This document shows, one piece after another, positions 50,916-63,157 of a stretch of 64,000 nt of DNA. Origin of the DNA: Larimichthys crocea (taxonomy: Eukaryota > Chordata > Actinopteri > Sciaenidae). The stretch covers positions 11,506,334 through 11,570,333 of the forward strand of contig NC_040032.1 of assembly GCF_000972845.2 (NCBI RefSeq), in the 5' to 3' direction. Numbering within the stretch: the first letter of the stretch is position 1; each line of letters begins with the position of its first letter. The notes under the pieces are model-generated. The model did no database searches, was not told the DNA's origin, and was given only the letters and a program-made list of their open reading frames with translations. The translations under genes and the position numbers were made by a program.

Positions 50916-53762
50916 ATGAAGATGGACATGATGATGCTGCAGCTCAGGGGATTCAGGCTATTTAATTAGGTAATTAAGCCCCAAAAGAGACAATGAGACA
51001 ACAGAATTAGTATTTCAGCTGAAAGGTCAGAGATCCTCACACACACTAAAACTAAAGTTCGGTTGTTTCTCGGCCTGATAACTGAATATTCCTATAATGG
51101 GAATCTGACATTTATCTTTTAGGTTATCAGGAATAACTTCTCAGATGTAGTTTGCTACTCAACTCTACTCAGGAACTTGTAGCAAGTCACAGCTGCAAGA
51201 TACAGAAGTTGCAAACTGTAGTCATAATCCCTAAACACACACAGAGCATAGCAGAATACAAAATATAATACAGTAAAGGTTAACAGTGTAATGGATGTAT
51301 TTTGTAACCACATCTGTATTTTTAGGAACAGATGGTTCGAAATATTTTACAACCTGGGACAAAAAAGAAACAGATTAAAGAAAAGTGAACTAATTCTGTC
51401 TGTGTTAAGCCAGCTCCAAGAGTCTGGAGGAGGGTAAAGGAAAAACTGGATTTCCTCAGTGGGCACAGATGGCCTGAGGAAACAAGAATAGCCTGAAATG
51501 TTCCAAAACACCAGCTTTATTATCTGTGACGGGGGCAGGAAGAGTAATAAAAAGCTGTAAGTTACCGTACAGTATTTATGTGTGAATTATTGTTAGCCTG
51601 TGATTTGCCTAGTAACACCTCACACCCCTCTATGGGGGGGATGGGGATGGGGCAGGTCTGTTTGCATTTTTTGGTACCCAGCAGTGCTTAAGCATCCTGC
51701 ATCTTAATGAGATCGACCAAATGACATGCATGCATTGTGAGACACACACACACACACTTGCACACAAACACATACAGAAACATCACGACCCACCAGACAC
51801 CCATTCCACACCACCCATTGTCCCACACTCAGACAGCAGGCTGGGGCTGCAGAAGTGGCCACAACAGGCCGACTTCTCCCCCGAGGGCCTGCCTGAGTCA
51901 GATTTGCAGCAGCCGCCCCCTCTTCCTCCTCCACCTCCTCCTCCTCCTCCTCTCTTTCTCCAAGTGTCCTCAGGGAGAAGGATCTCCAAGCTGCTGTGGG
52001 CCGTGGACGAGGCAGATGCCGTCCACTCAGACTAATGGGAAGTCCGGGGAGGGGGGATGACATGACTCCTCTTTGGTTCCCATGCCCTGTGGCACACTCA
52101 TGTCACACTCCTGCAAGTAATACAGATGACAACAGCAGAGAGGGTGCACTGTCCATCTGCTCTCCTGACACAAAGACACACATCCTCCTCCGCGGAGGGA
52201 TGCAGCAGGTATACTGTAGACGGACACATACGTCCAAAACAAGTGTTAGTGTCTCTGATAAGGAAACAGGAGATGATGTATGGGCCTTGTGTGTGACATG
52301 CGGGTTGTAGGATGTAAGAGATATGATGCGTAGGAACATGTGCTACATACAAACACACACACGCAAGATTCATAGTAACAAGTGTCAAAACAGTGTTATT
52401 TATATATATAAAAAAGAGATTTTTAAAAAGAAATGTGAGAACAGTAATGCATCAGCTAGGCACTGTATGAAAATTATATTTTTATTTTTTGTTTCTTTGT
52501 TTTGTTTTTATATTTTTGCTAAATAGAGAGCAGACGGCTTTTATCCTCTCACATGTCAGATTCATATTTCGTTTAAGCCACAGAGCTGCTGCCTGTGCTT
52601 GGTTCACTTATTCATTAGCTGTAATAACCATTTATTTATGAGCTCTTTCTTCAGATTATACTGAGGCCCGAGGCTGTAGTTTCACCATTTTGTCATGTGT
52701 TCCATAAATATATTATCTTAAATGACTTGAGAGTCAACTTAAGAAGGTGTCCAAAGAAACCATTAATATCTAACAGAAGATTCAGACATAATTTTTATCC
52801 CTTTCATTTCCCTTGTTTTTGTATTTTTACTAAAAAAAAAAGCAGAAATATTTGCAAAAATCCTTCTTTGTGTTTTTTGCCTCATCTTTGTAAAAAACAA
52901 AAAACAAATCATGAAGCGAAAGGCGCGCTGGTACCACACCGAAAACATAACAGTCAGTAAAGCACATTTAAAAAGTTGACCTTGGAATTACACTTAAAAC
53001 TAAAAAGATGAGTGCTCCTCTATTACATACAAGCTACATTTTTAGAGAACATGTCTGTGGTTGATTTATTATTAAATGGATTGTGTGATAAACCTCATCA
53101 TAGCTCTAGTGTAGTCTCTACTTTGGGTGACTTGCAGAAATGGTGGTAGAGTTGACCTCTTGGTGTCACTTTGTTTGTGAGCTGTCAGTAAACAGAAAGC
53201 AGAACAACACTGCTGCCATTTTACTTGTGTGTTTTCTTGTTGTCCTGCAGAGAAGCGTGCCGGGTTATAGAAGGGGGCCACTTCAGGCACGCGTCCTCGT
53301 TCCTCATTATAATATCAATAAAACACCCCACCCCCCATCAACCTACCATCACAGACACAGACACATAACCTAACACACACGCAGTGTGAGGTTATTAACA
53401 AACTGTTTCATGGAAATCTTTATATAACTTTTTATATCAGTTAGTGATTATTTATCTTTATGTATCTGATCAATCAGTGTTGGGATACACAAGTGGTTCA
53501 ACTCACCTCCAGGCGACGATTACCATGAAGAAAACGAGCAAACACACGTTCATGTTGTCAGTAAACTTATTTTTCAGACTCGTGCAACATTCACGTGTTG
53601 GCTGCTTGTTATTCAGACGTGGTTTTATCAGTGTTGACGGTTGAATCAGCTCTGCAGTGTGTAAATAACAGTTTAGGTGTGTTTACACTCCACTACATCC
53701 CTGCCCTGCCAGCGACAGGTGCTGGAACCGACTGCCGACCAATTAATAAGGGGGGGTGGCGG

Positions 53763-53765
<3 letters not shown>

Positions 53766-53806
<41 letters not shown>
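53766..53806. repeat. GT microsatellite
   Basis: Perfect GT run of about 40 bases. Confidence 0.95.
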
Positions 53807-53809
<3 letters not shown>

Positions 53810-53936
53810 GGGTGGGGTGGACGCTATGGGGACACAATAGCCCCACACGGTCGACCATGTGCCGTTGATTACCATACAGCTGTTCGCATGAGGCCCAGAC
53901 AAAAGCAACATGATAGTCCAAACTCTGCAGGAACCC

Positions 53937-53938
<2 letters not shown>

Positions 53939-53972
<34 letters not shown>

Positions 53973-54040
53973 CAACATCTCCCCCTTTCTTTCTTCACAC
54001 ACACACACACACGAGCAACATCTCCCCCTTTCTTTCTTTC
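53939..54040. repeat. Tandem duplication of a CA run plus unique segment
   Basis: The unit is a CA run followed by gagcaacatctccccctt and tctttctt. It occurs twice back to back (53939-53995 and 53996-54040), the first with a longer CA run. Confidence 0.85.
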
Positions 54041-54614
54041 CTCCCCCCTCTCTCACCCTTCAAGAGGACAAGAGGTCTGAATAGCAGCCAGACTCACAAT
54101 GCGTCTTATCCGGGACCTGCCCACTCTTTGTCAGCGCGCACGCGTCAGAGCAATTATAATGTTGGATGTAAAGAAAAGAAAGGCCACGCGCTAATCTTCC
54201 CGCTTCCTTATGATCTTTTTGAAGTTTGACAAAGAAAAAAAAACTTTATAAACAATGATCTTTGAGTCTGGAAGTGTTGAAGTGTTAAAGTTGATGGTTG
54301 ACGCGCATGTTTGGTGAAATAAAACGTCAGTGTCATCTGGATAATCTGGATAACTTTGTTTTAATATTTTAGTCACATGTTTTCCAAACACATTGCTCCT
54401 TATAATTTAAAATGTTTCTTCAGTTTGGCATCTTAAACTTCAGACAGACTGATGTTAAATGTTTCACATTGGACATTTTCTGCGCATTTTTGGATTCACT
54501 TCCATCACCCACACCAGTTTTCACTTTTCTGGATGGTTAAGCTTCACGCAATAATCTCAACCATATCAGCCTCACGCCAGCTTCTTATGCATATTCCTAT
54601 GAAGGCAGCAGTCC

Positions 54615-54730
54615 AGGTGTAGTGTGGGTTCCCTAAATCCCCAAGCAGCCCCCCCTGTGTCGCACTGTTCCCCTGAGGTCTGATCCGGCTCCACCTCTTT
54701 GCTTGTGACGCGCAGCTTCAGGGGTATAAA
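54615..54730 (+). promoter_or_regulatory. dlc: deltaC core promoter with TATA box
   Basis: A good TATA box (tataaaag) lies at 54725-54732, so transcription should start near 54755-54760. A T-box half-site-like aggtgt is at 54615-54620. Zebrafish deltaC is known to be driven by T-box factors in presomitic mesoderm, but this particular site is only a six-base match. The TATA call is stronger than the T-box call. Confidence 0.6.
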
Positions 54731-54853
54731 AGCACTCAGCATCTTCACACACCAGAACCAAAACAAGTGTCGAGTTTAGGACGAAGAAGGGGAAGACGAC
54801 CAGGAAGAAGACAAGGATTTAAGAGACACTACAGGGATCAAGGAGACAAAGTG

Positions 54854-54931
54854 ATGAAACTTTTTTGACTTTTTTTTTCAAACATATTTTGGGAATATTA
54901 CTGAACTCGACGAATGCGGATATCTAAGTGA
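54854..54931 (+). promoter_or_regulatory. dlc: Two short upstream ORFs in the deltaC 5' leader
   Basis: ATG at 54854 is followed by a stop after four codons (54854-54868). ATG at 54914 is followed by a stop after five codons (54914-54931). Both precede the main start at 54958 and lie downstream of the TATA box, so both should be in the mRNA. Confidence 0.55.
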
Positions 54932-54957
54932 AGTTGGAGAGCAAACTCTGAGAAGAA

Positions 54958-56834
54958 ATGGCACATCTACACCTGAGATACCTCTTGGCTTTGGCCTTAG
55001 TTCATGTTGTAAGTTGGTTTACGTTTGTGCTGAAATAACATCCTCCAAAATGTCTTTACGCACAGCGCGTCTGATGTCACCTTTCTTTCTGTCTTTGCAG
55101 GTTTTGTCCTCTGGTGTGTTCGAGCTGAAGATTCATTCATTCCACACGGCGCAGCGCATCTGTAGAAGACACAGGGACTGTCACATATTTTTCAGGATTT
55201 GCCTTAAACACCCGGAGGATGTGATCTCCGCGGAGCCGCCGTGCACCTTCGGAACCGGACACACAAACGTCATCAGAGCCGATCACACGTCGATTTCTAG
55301 CAGCGCTCCCATCAGGGTGCCTTTCCACTTCAAGTGGCCGGTAAGTGAATAATCATTTACACAAGTGATAACAGAGTTGTTGATCTGTCATTAAACTTAA
55401 CAATGTCAAATGGCTGCGTAAAATCTGCCAAACACTAAACGCGTTTTTACCTGTTCCAGGGAACTTTTTCGTTGATCATTGAAGCCTGGAACGCGGAATC
55501 TCCAACTGAATACACAGGTAGGTTGTTTTATTTCTTCTTTCTAGAAATCACTGATGACACTAAAACTTTACCAGCTTCACTGCTTTGCAGCTGTACTTTA
55601 TTTAAACACATAATTTCCCCCCCTACAGACAACCAAAACAACCTTGTGAGCCGCCTGGCGACCAGGAGGAGACTCGCCATCGGTGAGGACTGGTCCCAGG
55701 ACGTGCACTTCGGCGAGCAGAGCGAGCTGCGCTACTCCTACCATGTATTCTGCGACGAGTACTACTTTGGAGACGGCTGCGCTGACTACTGCAGGCCGAG
55801 AGACGACACGCTGGGCCACTACACCTGCGACGAGGAGGGCAACCGCATCTGCCTGGAGGGCTGGAAGGGAAACTACTGCTCTGAGCGTGAGTGTTTGTTA
55901 AAGATTACCTGTGCGCCACCAAGCAAGGCACTTGTGGTGCTTGGATGAAGTTCAGTGTTCAGCCTGTAGAGGGAGCAAGCGATAACTGAACTTCCCTAGT
56001 ATACATGTACATTTAATGGCAGTAGACTGACTAAATGTGAAAACACTGAGACATAATGTCGACTAATTGCACTTCTTAAGGCTGTTTAACATGTTTTTTA
56101 AATGAATAGTTAATAATTGTAAAAAGGACAAAGTTTGGAGGTGTTGTTATGCAAAATGGTTTTACTAGTCCAGAACATTTGAGCCCAAATTGGGTTGTAT
56201 GTGGCCCATGAACTTGAATTTAATTCATATTTTGTAGTCTTATATATCAAAAATATATTGATATCATATTTATTTGGAGAACATGTAATATCTCAAATTA
56301 TAAAAATGCAACAAACTTCATCTAACCTTTCAAAATAAAGTTACAAACTGTAAAATTCCTGAATAAAAACAGCAGAATGAACAAATAAAAGACACGATTT
56401 AACCTTCAGAAATTAAGAGGATGGCCTCATAATTAAGAGTTTCCAAAGACAAAATTTTACCAAACATTATGTAGACATACTTTTGTGTAAGTAAATGTAC
56501 AGTAGCCTGAAAATTTGCAAACTCAAACATTTTTTTCTCCCATGAGTTGAAGGGTTAGATTTAGGTTTTGTTAAGGTTAATGGATAAAAAGGTGATTTGT
56601 CTCTTAGTGCTCAGCTTGTGGTTGATATTTGATATTTGATCTCCCTCACAAACACTGCGGACTGGACTCCTTTCAGAGCACGCAGTGTATTTCCTTTATT
56701 GGAGCGATGTCCCGTAGTGTAGTGTTTTACTCTTTTGCAAGACAGTCTGTGGTCTTCCATCTGCCTTTTGTTCTCTGTTACAATGAGAGAAAGAGCCGTG
56801 GCCCCCCATTACACACACACATTTTTCAAGGTGA

Positions 56835-56883
<49 letters not shown>

Positions 56884-58699
56884 AGATAAAAGAAAGCATT
56901 TCTCTCCGGCAGTGTGCCTACCAGCTGCTTGGCTTAATACTTAACCAACAGTGAAGTCTGGAACAGGGCTGGGGTCAGACTGGGGGCCCTGTACATGTGT
57001 GTGTGTGTGAGAGAGATGTGTGCGAAGGCGTGCCCATTGTAATCAAACACCCTCCCCTCCCCTCCCACAGCCATCTGCTCGGCGGACTGCAGCGAGAAGC
57101 ACGGCTACTGCGAGGCCCCAGGGGGCTGTACATGCCGCATGGGCTGGCAGGGCCCCTCCTGTAATGAATGCGTTCGCTACCCTGGCTGCCTCCACGGGAC
57201 GTGCGGCCAGCCATGGCAGTGTAACTGTCAGGAGGGATGGGGGGGCCTCTTCTGTGACCAGGACCTCAACTACTGCACCAACCACAAGCCCTGTGCCAAC
57301 GGTGCAACCTGCACCAACACGGGCCAGGGCAGCTACACCTGCACCTGCCGACCCGGCTTCGGAGGAACCAACTGTGAGCTGGAAACCAACGAGTGTGACA
57401 GCAACCCCTGCAAGAACGGAGGCAGCTGTAATGTAAGTATAAAGGTGCACTAAAATAGTCATAAAAACAACTTTGTGTTGATATTACCTCCCTAACATGA
57501 AGGCTTTTCTTCCTCTGTCCACAGGACCTGGAGAACGACTACTCATGCACCTGCCCGCAAGGTTTTTATGGAAAGAACTGCGAGATCATCGCCATGACGT
57601 GCGCAGATGGTCCCTGCTTCAATGGTGGTACCTGTGTGGAGACGATGACCGGAGGCTACACCTGCCGTTGCCCTCCCAGCTACACCGGCTCCAACTGTGA
57701 GAAGAAGCTGGACCGCTGCAGCAATAGGCCGTGTCTGAATGGTGAGCGAGCAGAAGAAACCTCCCATCTGGTGACATCTTGTGGCCAAAGTGCAGATCAG
57801 CAGTTGCTTGGCTGAATATAAAATCGTTTCCATGAATAAATATTAGTCAACAATCTTGCATTAATGCACTTGCAGCAACTTAAACCAAAGAGAATGCTTC
57901 ATGTCATCTCATTAACACTCCTGTAAACGAGTAGTCGTCCCCGATCTCTTGGATGCTGAACAGAACGTTTCTTCCTTCTGCAGGTGGTGAGTGTCTGGAT
58001 CTCGGCCAGAGCGTCTTGTGCCGCTGTCAGGCAGGCTTCACCGGTGCCAACTGCCAGATCAACATTGACGACTGCGCCTCAACCCCATGCCAGAATGCTG
58101 GAACCTGCCAAGATGGCGTGAATGACTACACCTGCTCTTGCACCTTGGGGTACACTGGCAAGAACTGCAGCGTGCGCTCAGACGCCTGTGGCGAACGTCC
58201 ATGCCAGAACGGTGGCACCTGCTTTACCCACTTCACCGGGCCTGTATGCCAGTGCCCTAAGGGCTTCATGGGCCCGAGCTGTGAGTTCACACTTCAGCCA
58301 AGTTTCAAGCCTGCTTTGCGCCAAACCTCCCAGCCTTCTTCTGCTACCCTCACTGTCTCCTGCATTCTGGCTGTCCTGGTGCTGGTTCTGGTGGCGGGTA
58401 TTATCTTCTTAAGGAGGAGGAGGAGAATGCAGGGAAGGAAGCAGCTGAGCGACACTGCAGTCTACAATGACTTGGAGACGGTCAACAACCTGGGAGGAAG
58501 CGAAAGAGAAGCCTTCCTCAGTCCTAATGGCATGTTCAAGATCAGCAACAGCACGGCTCGCCTCAGCCTCACCCTCTGCCCCGACGGAAGATCTGGGTAC
58601 AGACACAACCCCGTGGAGGGCGGCCTGGCCAGAGGAGAGCGTCAGGACTTCATGTGGAGGGACGAGGCCGGCCTGGGCTCTGGGGCAGGGCTGAGATAA
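54958..58699 (+). CDS. dlc: Delta-family Notch ligand, deltaC-like (7 coding exons)
   Basis: This is a single-pass membrane ligand that activates Notch on neighbouring cells; teleost deltaC acts in somite segmentation. Coding exons are 54958-55008, 55101-55340, 55460-55517, 55629-55886, 57071-57432, 57525-57741 and 57984-58699, all GT-AG with consistent phase, giving 633 aa. Residues 1 to about 20 are a signal peptide. An MNNL/C2-type N-terminal domain is followed by the DSL domain (about 156-202, starting [11 protein letters not shown]). Eight EGF repeats span about 203-502, a transmembrane helix about 517-538, then an RRRRR stop-transfer and a cytoplasmic tail of about 95 aa. The tail has [14 protein letters not shown] and [11 protein letters not shown] motifs but ends GSGAGLR, without the ATEV PDZ ligand of DLL1/DLL4. 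Eight EGFs and an intact DSL differ from mammalian DLL3. The N-terminus matches what I recall of zebrafish deltaC. Confidence 0.93.
55887..57070 (+). other. dlc: deltaC intron 4
   Basis: The largest intron of the gene, separating the DSL exon from the first EGF exon (phase 1). It contains a GT microsatellite at 56838-56880 and otherwise AT-rich DNA without a recognised element. Confidence 0.85.
56838..56880. repeat. GT microsatellite
   Basis: Perfect GT run in deltaC intron 4. Confidence 0.95.
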
Positions 58700-59580
58700 A
58701 GCAGGGAAGAAAACATTCACAAAGGCGTAGAAGAATATTAGCACTTGTTGCTCCTCTCTCTTCATGCACAGTGAATAGACGAGCAAATCCATGAGCTGGA
58801 AATGTCTCTGCTCAGGCTGAAGATAGCATACTGCTAAAAGTGTAAACACAAGAAACAGAATAGCGACAAATGAACTATTGTGACGATGAAAATGATTTAC
58901 AAAGATTATTGAAAGAGTATATGGGGCAAAGCTCTTCCACGTTTAAGACCCAAAGAAACAAATAATACGATCCACTTCTCACAGGACCTACAACACAAAC
59001 CAAATACAGGAAGTCATTTAACTCTGACCACTTTTGGAAAACCTGCCCAAAAATATGTTTTACTGGGTTTTTGTTTTTAATATGTTCACTTTTTAAAAAA
59101 TTGTTTCTCATTATTTTAAACACAAAACTTTTGTTTTGCTTTTCAATCTTCCTTTGGTCATTATTTCCTTATTGTGAGTACCATCATTTTTTTTATTCTT
59201 TATATTATTTATTTATTTGAAAACTTAAGTTTATGGCTTCACTTTGATTGTCACAGATGTAGATATATATTTATATGATGGTGAATGAAGACCGACGATT
59301 GATGTTGTACCTGGATGTTTTATTGGCTGTGAAGGCTGTGTGAAATGTCCCAAAGATATTCAGTGCAGGGATATAAAGTAAATGTGTGTTTTATGACACA
59401 AGGACAGCCATTACTGTAATTTATATATATAGTTTATATACTATTGATCACACCGTTCTTTCATGTGCCATTTTGTGTTCATGCCAAAGTTTGTGTTACG
59501 TTACATGTTTTTCATTCATATTATTTAACTTCATCGTGTTATGATTGTGATGTGGAATAAAAGGTTTGCATCAAAGCTCA
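58700..59580 (+). other. dlc: deltaC 3' UTR
   Basis: About 0.9 kb, AT-rich, ending at an AATAAA at 59556-59561. It contains overlapping AU-rich elements at 59204-59218 (TTATTTATT core) and a Pumilio-type element TGTAGATA at 59258-59265. Confidence 0.7.
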
Positions 59581-61100
59581 AAGTCTGATTGAAATCAATT
59601 TGTCTGTGTCTCCGGTGCTTTATGGCTGTTTTAATTGGTTCATTTAAGTTGCTTGTTTTGGTTCAATCAGTTGCCTAAAAAAGCTGAAACACATCGTCAC
59701 ATTTGAGAAGCTGGAACCAGATAATATTTGATATTTTTAGGCCTTCACGGATCGTGTGGAATGTATTCACAAATAAAGAGAGAAGAAGACTTCCCGTTAT
59801 GCAGACTGAAGAATTTTATGGTCAGCCAATGGAGTTCAAACAGAGTCTACTGATCTCTAATTGGAAAGTATGTCAAAGGCAAGCCAAAGTAATTAAAGGA
59901 GCATGATGTAAAATGTGTAACACTGACAGCTCGTGGTTAAAATAAGTACTGCAGTCCAAATTCAAAACTCATGTGGGTTGCCAGAACAAAGACACCTGAA
60001 CCTCCACGAGCGCAGCATGGTTTATTTCATGTACCATCTTCTACACCGGAGTCTGGGTTCAGTCTTTGCTGCAAAATCTGTATGTTTGAGAGAGAGGGAG
60101 AGAGACTAGTCAATGTGATTGTTTCACAACAGTTACAATCAGTGCAAATAAACCTCTATAGATCCCAGTAGAACTCTAGAAAACAGAAACACCCCACACA
60201 CAATCGACTAATTTCAAGCTTAAGTGGGAAGTATACAGTGACCCGGTTGGTATTTTATTTGGGTTAACTGTATATAAGTTACTCATATAGGTCGAAACAA
60301 TAGCCTTCTGTTTCAGAATATCACCTATAATGAAAATGTAATGTGGTCGTCTACATGCCTATAGACTGATAGACAAGTCACAATTAAAGGACATGTTCTC
60401 TCTATCAAATACTCTTGTTTTTAAGATATTAAATATTTTTCTTGCTGCTTTATAAAATAAAATACAATAAACAAATCCCCCATTGGCTGTTCTGTTGTCA
60501 GACCTATCTAACTCATATATATATTGGCACCAAATGTATGCTGCATTTCATGGCAGGCTTTGTTTTCCATTTCCTGTCATGTGCACTAAACTGACTCTGG
60601 TTGCACATACCATAGTCCCATCTGTATACTGTGAAAAGTATTTAATGCTGGGATCAGCAGATGGTGATCAAATACAGCAACGACACTGTAGCTTCCCACA
60701 AAAACACACAATGAAATTCTGATTTACAGACTGATATAGAACAGCACATACATAAAAGCAAACATAAAGTCATCCTCTGTCTTTACGTGACATTGAACAG
60801 TGCATGGAAAGCTTTAAAGAGCTGCAGTTGTTTCCATGCTGTGCAGAGGATTGTGTATTTATCTGGTAAACTGTTTGGGTCTGTAACATCATCAGCAATC
60901 AGCTGACACATCTCTTTAATTAGTTTGATTTCCTGTCCTGAATCTAGAGCTACACATGCCCATTTTTGGAATAATATTATCCTACAAGTTGTTTAAGAAT
61001 GTTTTTTTCTGTAACTTGAATAAAAACTTTGATTAGATAAGACAGGCCTCAAGTTTACAAGTGAATGTGATTCAAGGCATGGAAATAGTATTTGAATAGA
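59581..61100. other. Intergenic DNA between deltaC and ppp1r14a
   Basis: About 1.5 kb of AT-rich sequence in which I see no gene, RNA or recognised repeat. Confidence 0.65.
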
Positions 61101-61204
61101 TGCCCTGTATTTAAACTCTCCTGCAGCCTGCGCCGTCGTCGCCTCCCACCGCGCATCTCTTGAAAAAGACGAGATGAACTAGTCAGACCAGTCCCAGACC
61201 AGAA

Positions 61205-63157
61205 ATGGCAGCCGACCGGACCGGCAGGAGATTTGAGAAAAAAGACGACGTTCATTCATCGGATTTGTCTCCGGATTATGTTTGTAACATCCCGAAGAGA
61301 CATGTGCGGGTCACCGTGAAGTACAACAGGAAAGAGCTGCAGAAACGGCTGGACGTGGAGAAGTGGATCGAAGACAGCCTGGACCAGCTGTACCTGGGTC
61401 AGGTGGGTGAGAGAAAGCTGCACTCAGAGAATAAAGCTGGGCTGCTTTTTTAAAGTATATTGTAATATAATGAGAAAATAGACATCAAAATTAAAGATTA
61501 AAGACATTTTTAAAAATGTGTCTTCCTGCAGTTAAACACAGAAAACGAGGCAGAAAGTTTCAAATATTTACAATAAAGTTGACATCTGAGCAAAGACATG
61601 TGACATGTGGAGCTGAGAGGTTCTCCTTACAAGGCCAATCATCCTGTTAATGTTAAGTCCACTGCTGTCCTCCCCTCCTAAAGATGTGTATCTGTCCAAG
61701 GCTTTTCTGCCTTACATGGGCAGTGAAGAACGGAGGGAAGGAATGAATGATGAGAAAAAGGGAAAAGGCGATTATAGAGGAGGAGAAGTGTTGCTGAAGG
61801 TCCCCGGAGGAGGTAAACACTGTGCATCTGGTTTGCTGAGGCTGCTGTTAAGAGTTCAGGAGCTCTCATGAGGAAATATGGAGGAGAGGAGAGGAGGAAA
61901 GCCAAACATGTTGACTGGAAGGAAACGGAAAGCAATGCAATGCATGCAGATCTGATGCAAGAGCTGACATATTAACTTTGTCCTTGTATCCAAAACTCTT
62001 GACTAAATGTGCAACAGCATGAGATTAAAATAAAATATCACACAGTACAATATCTATCAATTACAACAACCGTTCTTATAATATCACAAAATATCACATT
62101 CTGTGTTTTACTGTATTGACGAAACCCTGAACTCCCACCCTGCAGCTGGTGAGGTGGGCTGCAGAGTTGGACTCCTAATTATACTTGCAGTGCAGTGCAG
62201 TGGTGTGGATGAGCGGGTGGGACTGTTCCCTTCAGCTGGTACAATGGCTGTTTGTTCCGACAAGAAGAAGCCACTGTTACAGTCTTACGTGAACATTGTC
62301 ACTATTCAGCTGCCTGAGTCCAAACGTACAAATGATGGACACACAAATGTGTGCAGGCTGAACCCCAAAGTCTTCAGTTGCTCCTGAAACAGAAAATATT
62401 ATATTGTGCGAGCAATGGTTTGTCACTAATCAATGCACACATGCAGAATGTATCATACCCTCCTCCACCCTTATGTAAAAGCATGCCAAAAATCTGCTAA
62501 GTAGAAAAAAGAAAATCCCCTGATCCAGTTTTTCAGGTCGGATTATTAGTTCTCTCTCTATTGTTTTATGAAGTTTTGTCAACATCACTGGATCGACAGT
62601 GAAGCGTTTGTTGTTGCACGGCTGCAGACGTTATCTTTTTTACAATAGATCAGATAAATCAATAAATTCTTCTTGATTCATTCCTTTAATTTGAAGAATA
62701 CCAGATATGTTAGGTTGAATTAACATGTTTTACACATTTAAGTGATGATGTAGTTACGAAAACTTTAGTCTCCAGTCAAGTGTGATGTGATGTGTGCCTC
62801 AGTGAAGGCTTGGAATAAATAGGACAATAGGATAAAACTGTAGGAGGGTTTAAAGTGGTTGAATCAGATGATAAATGTGTGTCCACGCTCTGCATGATGA
62901 CTTTAAGATTGCATCTGTGTGTCCATGTTTACTTCAGGAAGGTGACATGCCAGATGAGGTGAACATTGATGACTTGATTGACCTGCCTAATGACGAGGAG
63001 CGAGTCAAAAGCTTACAGGTAACACAACCTGCCTGAACGCACACACACACACAAATTAATAAATGAACATATGATTGAGTGGCTGGTTACATGACATAAC
63101 ACAATACCTTTGTTTTTTTGACAGAAGCTGCTTCAAAATTGCAAGAACAACACACTG
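61205..63157 (+). CDS. ppp1r14a: Protein phosphatase 1 inhibitor CPI-17-like, 5' part (3 coding exons, 3' end off window)
   Basis: This is a phosphorylation-dependent inhibitor of PP1/myosin phosphatase, which raises Ca2+ sensitivity of smooth-muscle contraction. Visible coding exons are 61205-61402 (66 aa), 62938-63018 (27 aa) and 63125-63157 (11 aa), all phase 0; the final exon was not found before 64000. The inhibitory core RHVRVTVKYNRKELQKRLDVEKWI (residues 32-55, described by position) carries Thr37, equivalent to the activating Thr38 of human CPI-17. The next exon reads EGDMPDEVNIDDLIDL, which matches PPP1R14A rather than PPP1R14B or C. A minimal uORF (ATG AAC TAG) sits at 61174-61182 in the leader. 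The third exon is short and its assignment rests on a good acceptor, a donor and the LLQNC match. Confidence 0.9.

Larger units (their letters stand above)
47271..54720. other. Gene-poor region upstream of deltaC
   Basis: About 7.4 kb with no assembled gene. It holds a degenerate repeat fragment (about 47965-48060), CA and GT microsatellites, a TAAC array, a GC-rich stretch with two CAGCTG E-boxes (49100-49330), and a possible but unproven exon at 51833-52035. Regulatory elements for the adjacent Delta gene are plausible here. Confidence 0.6.

Noticed and set aside
53756..54229. 157-codon frame near the GT/CA arrays
   Set aside because: Composed of Val-Cys and His-Thr repeats translated from microsatellites.
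57020..57462. Long frames on both strands overlapping deltaC EGF exons
   Set aside because: Shadows of the real EGF-encoding frame; only the deltaC frame has the Cys spacing.
58409..58849. 146-codon minus-strand frame over the deltaC last exon
   Set aside because: Antisense shadow of the coding exon and 3' UTR, with no domain.
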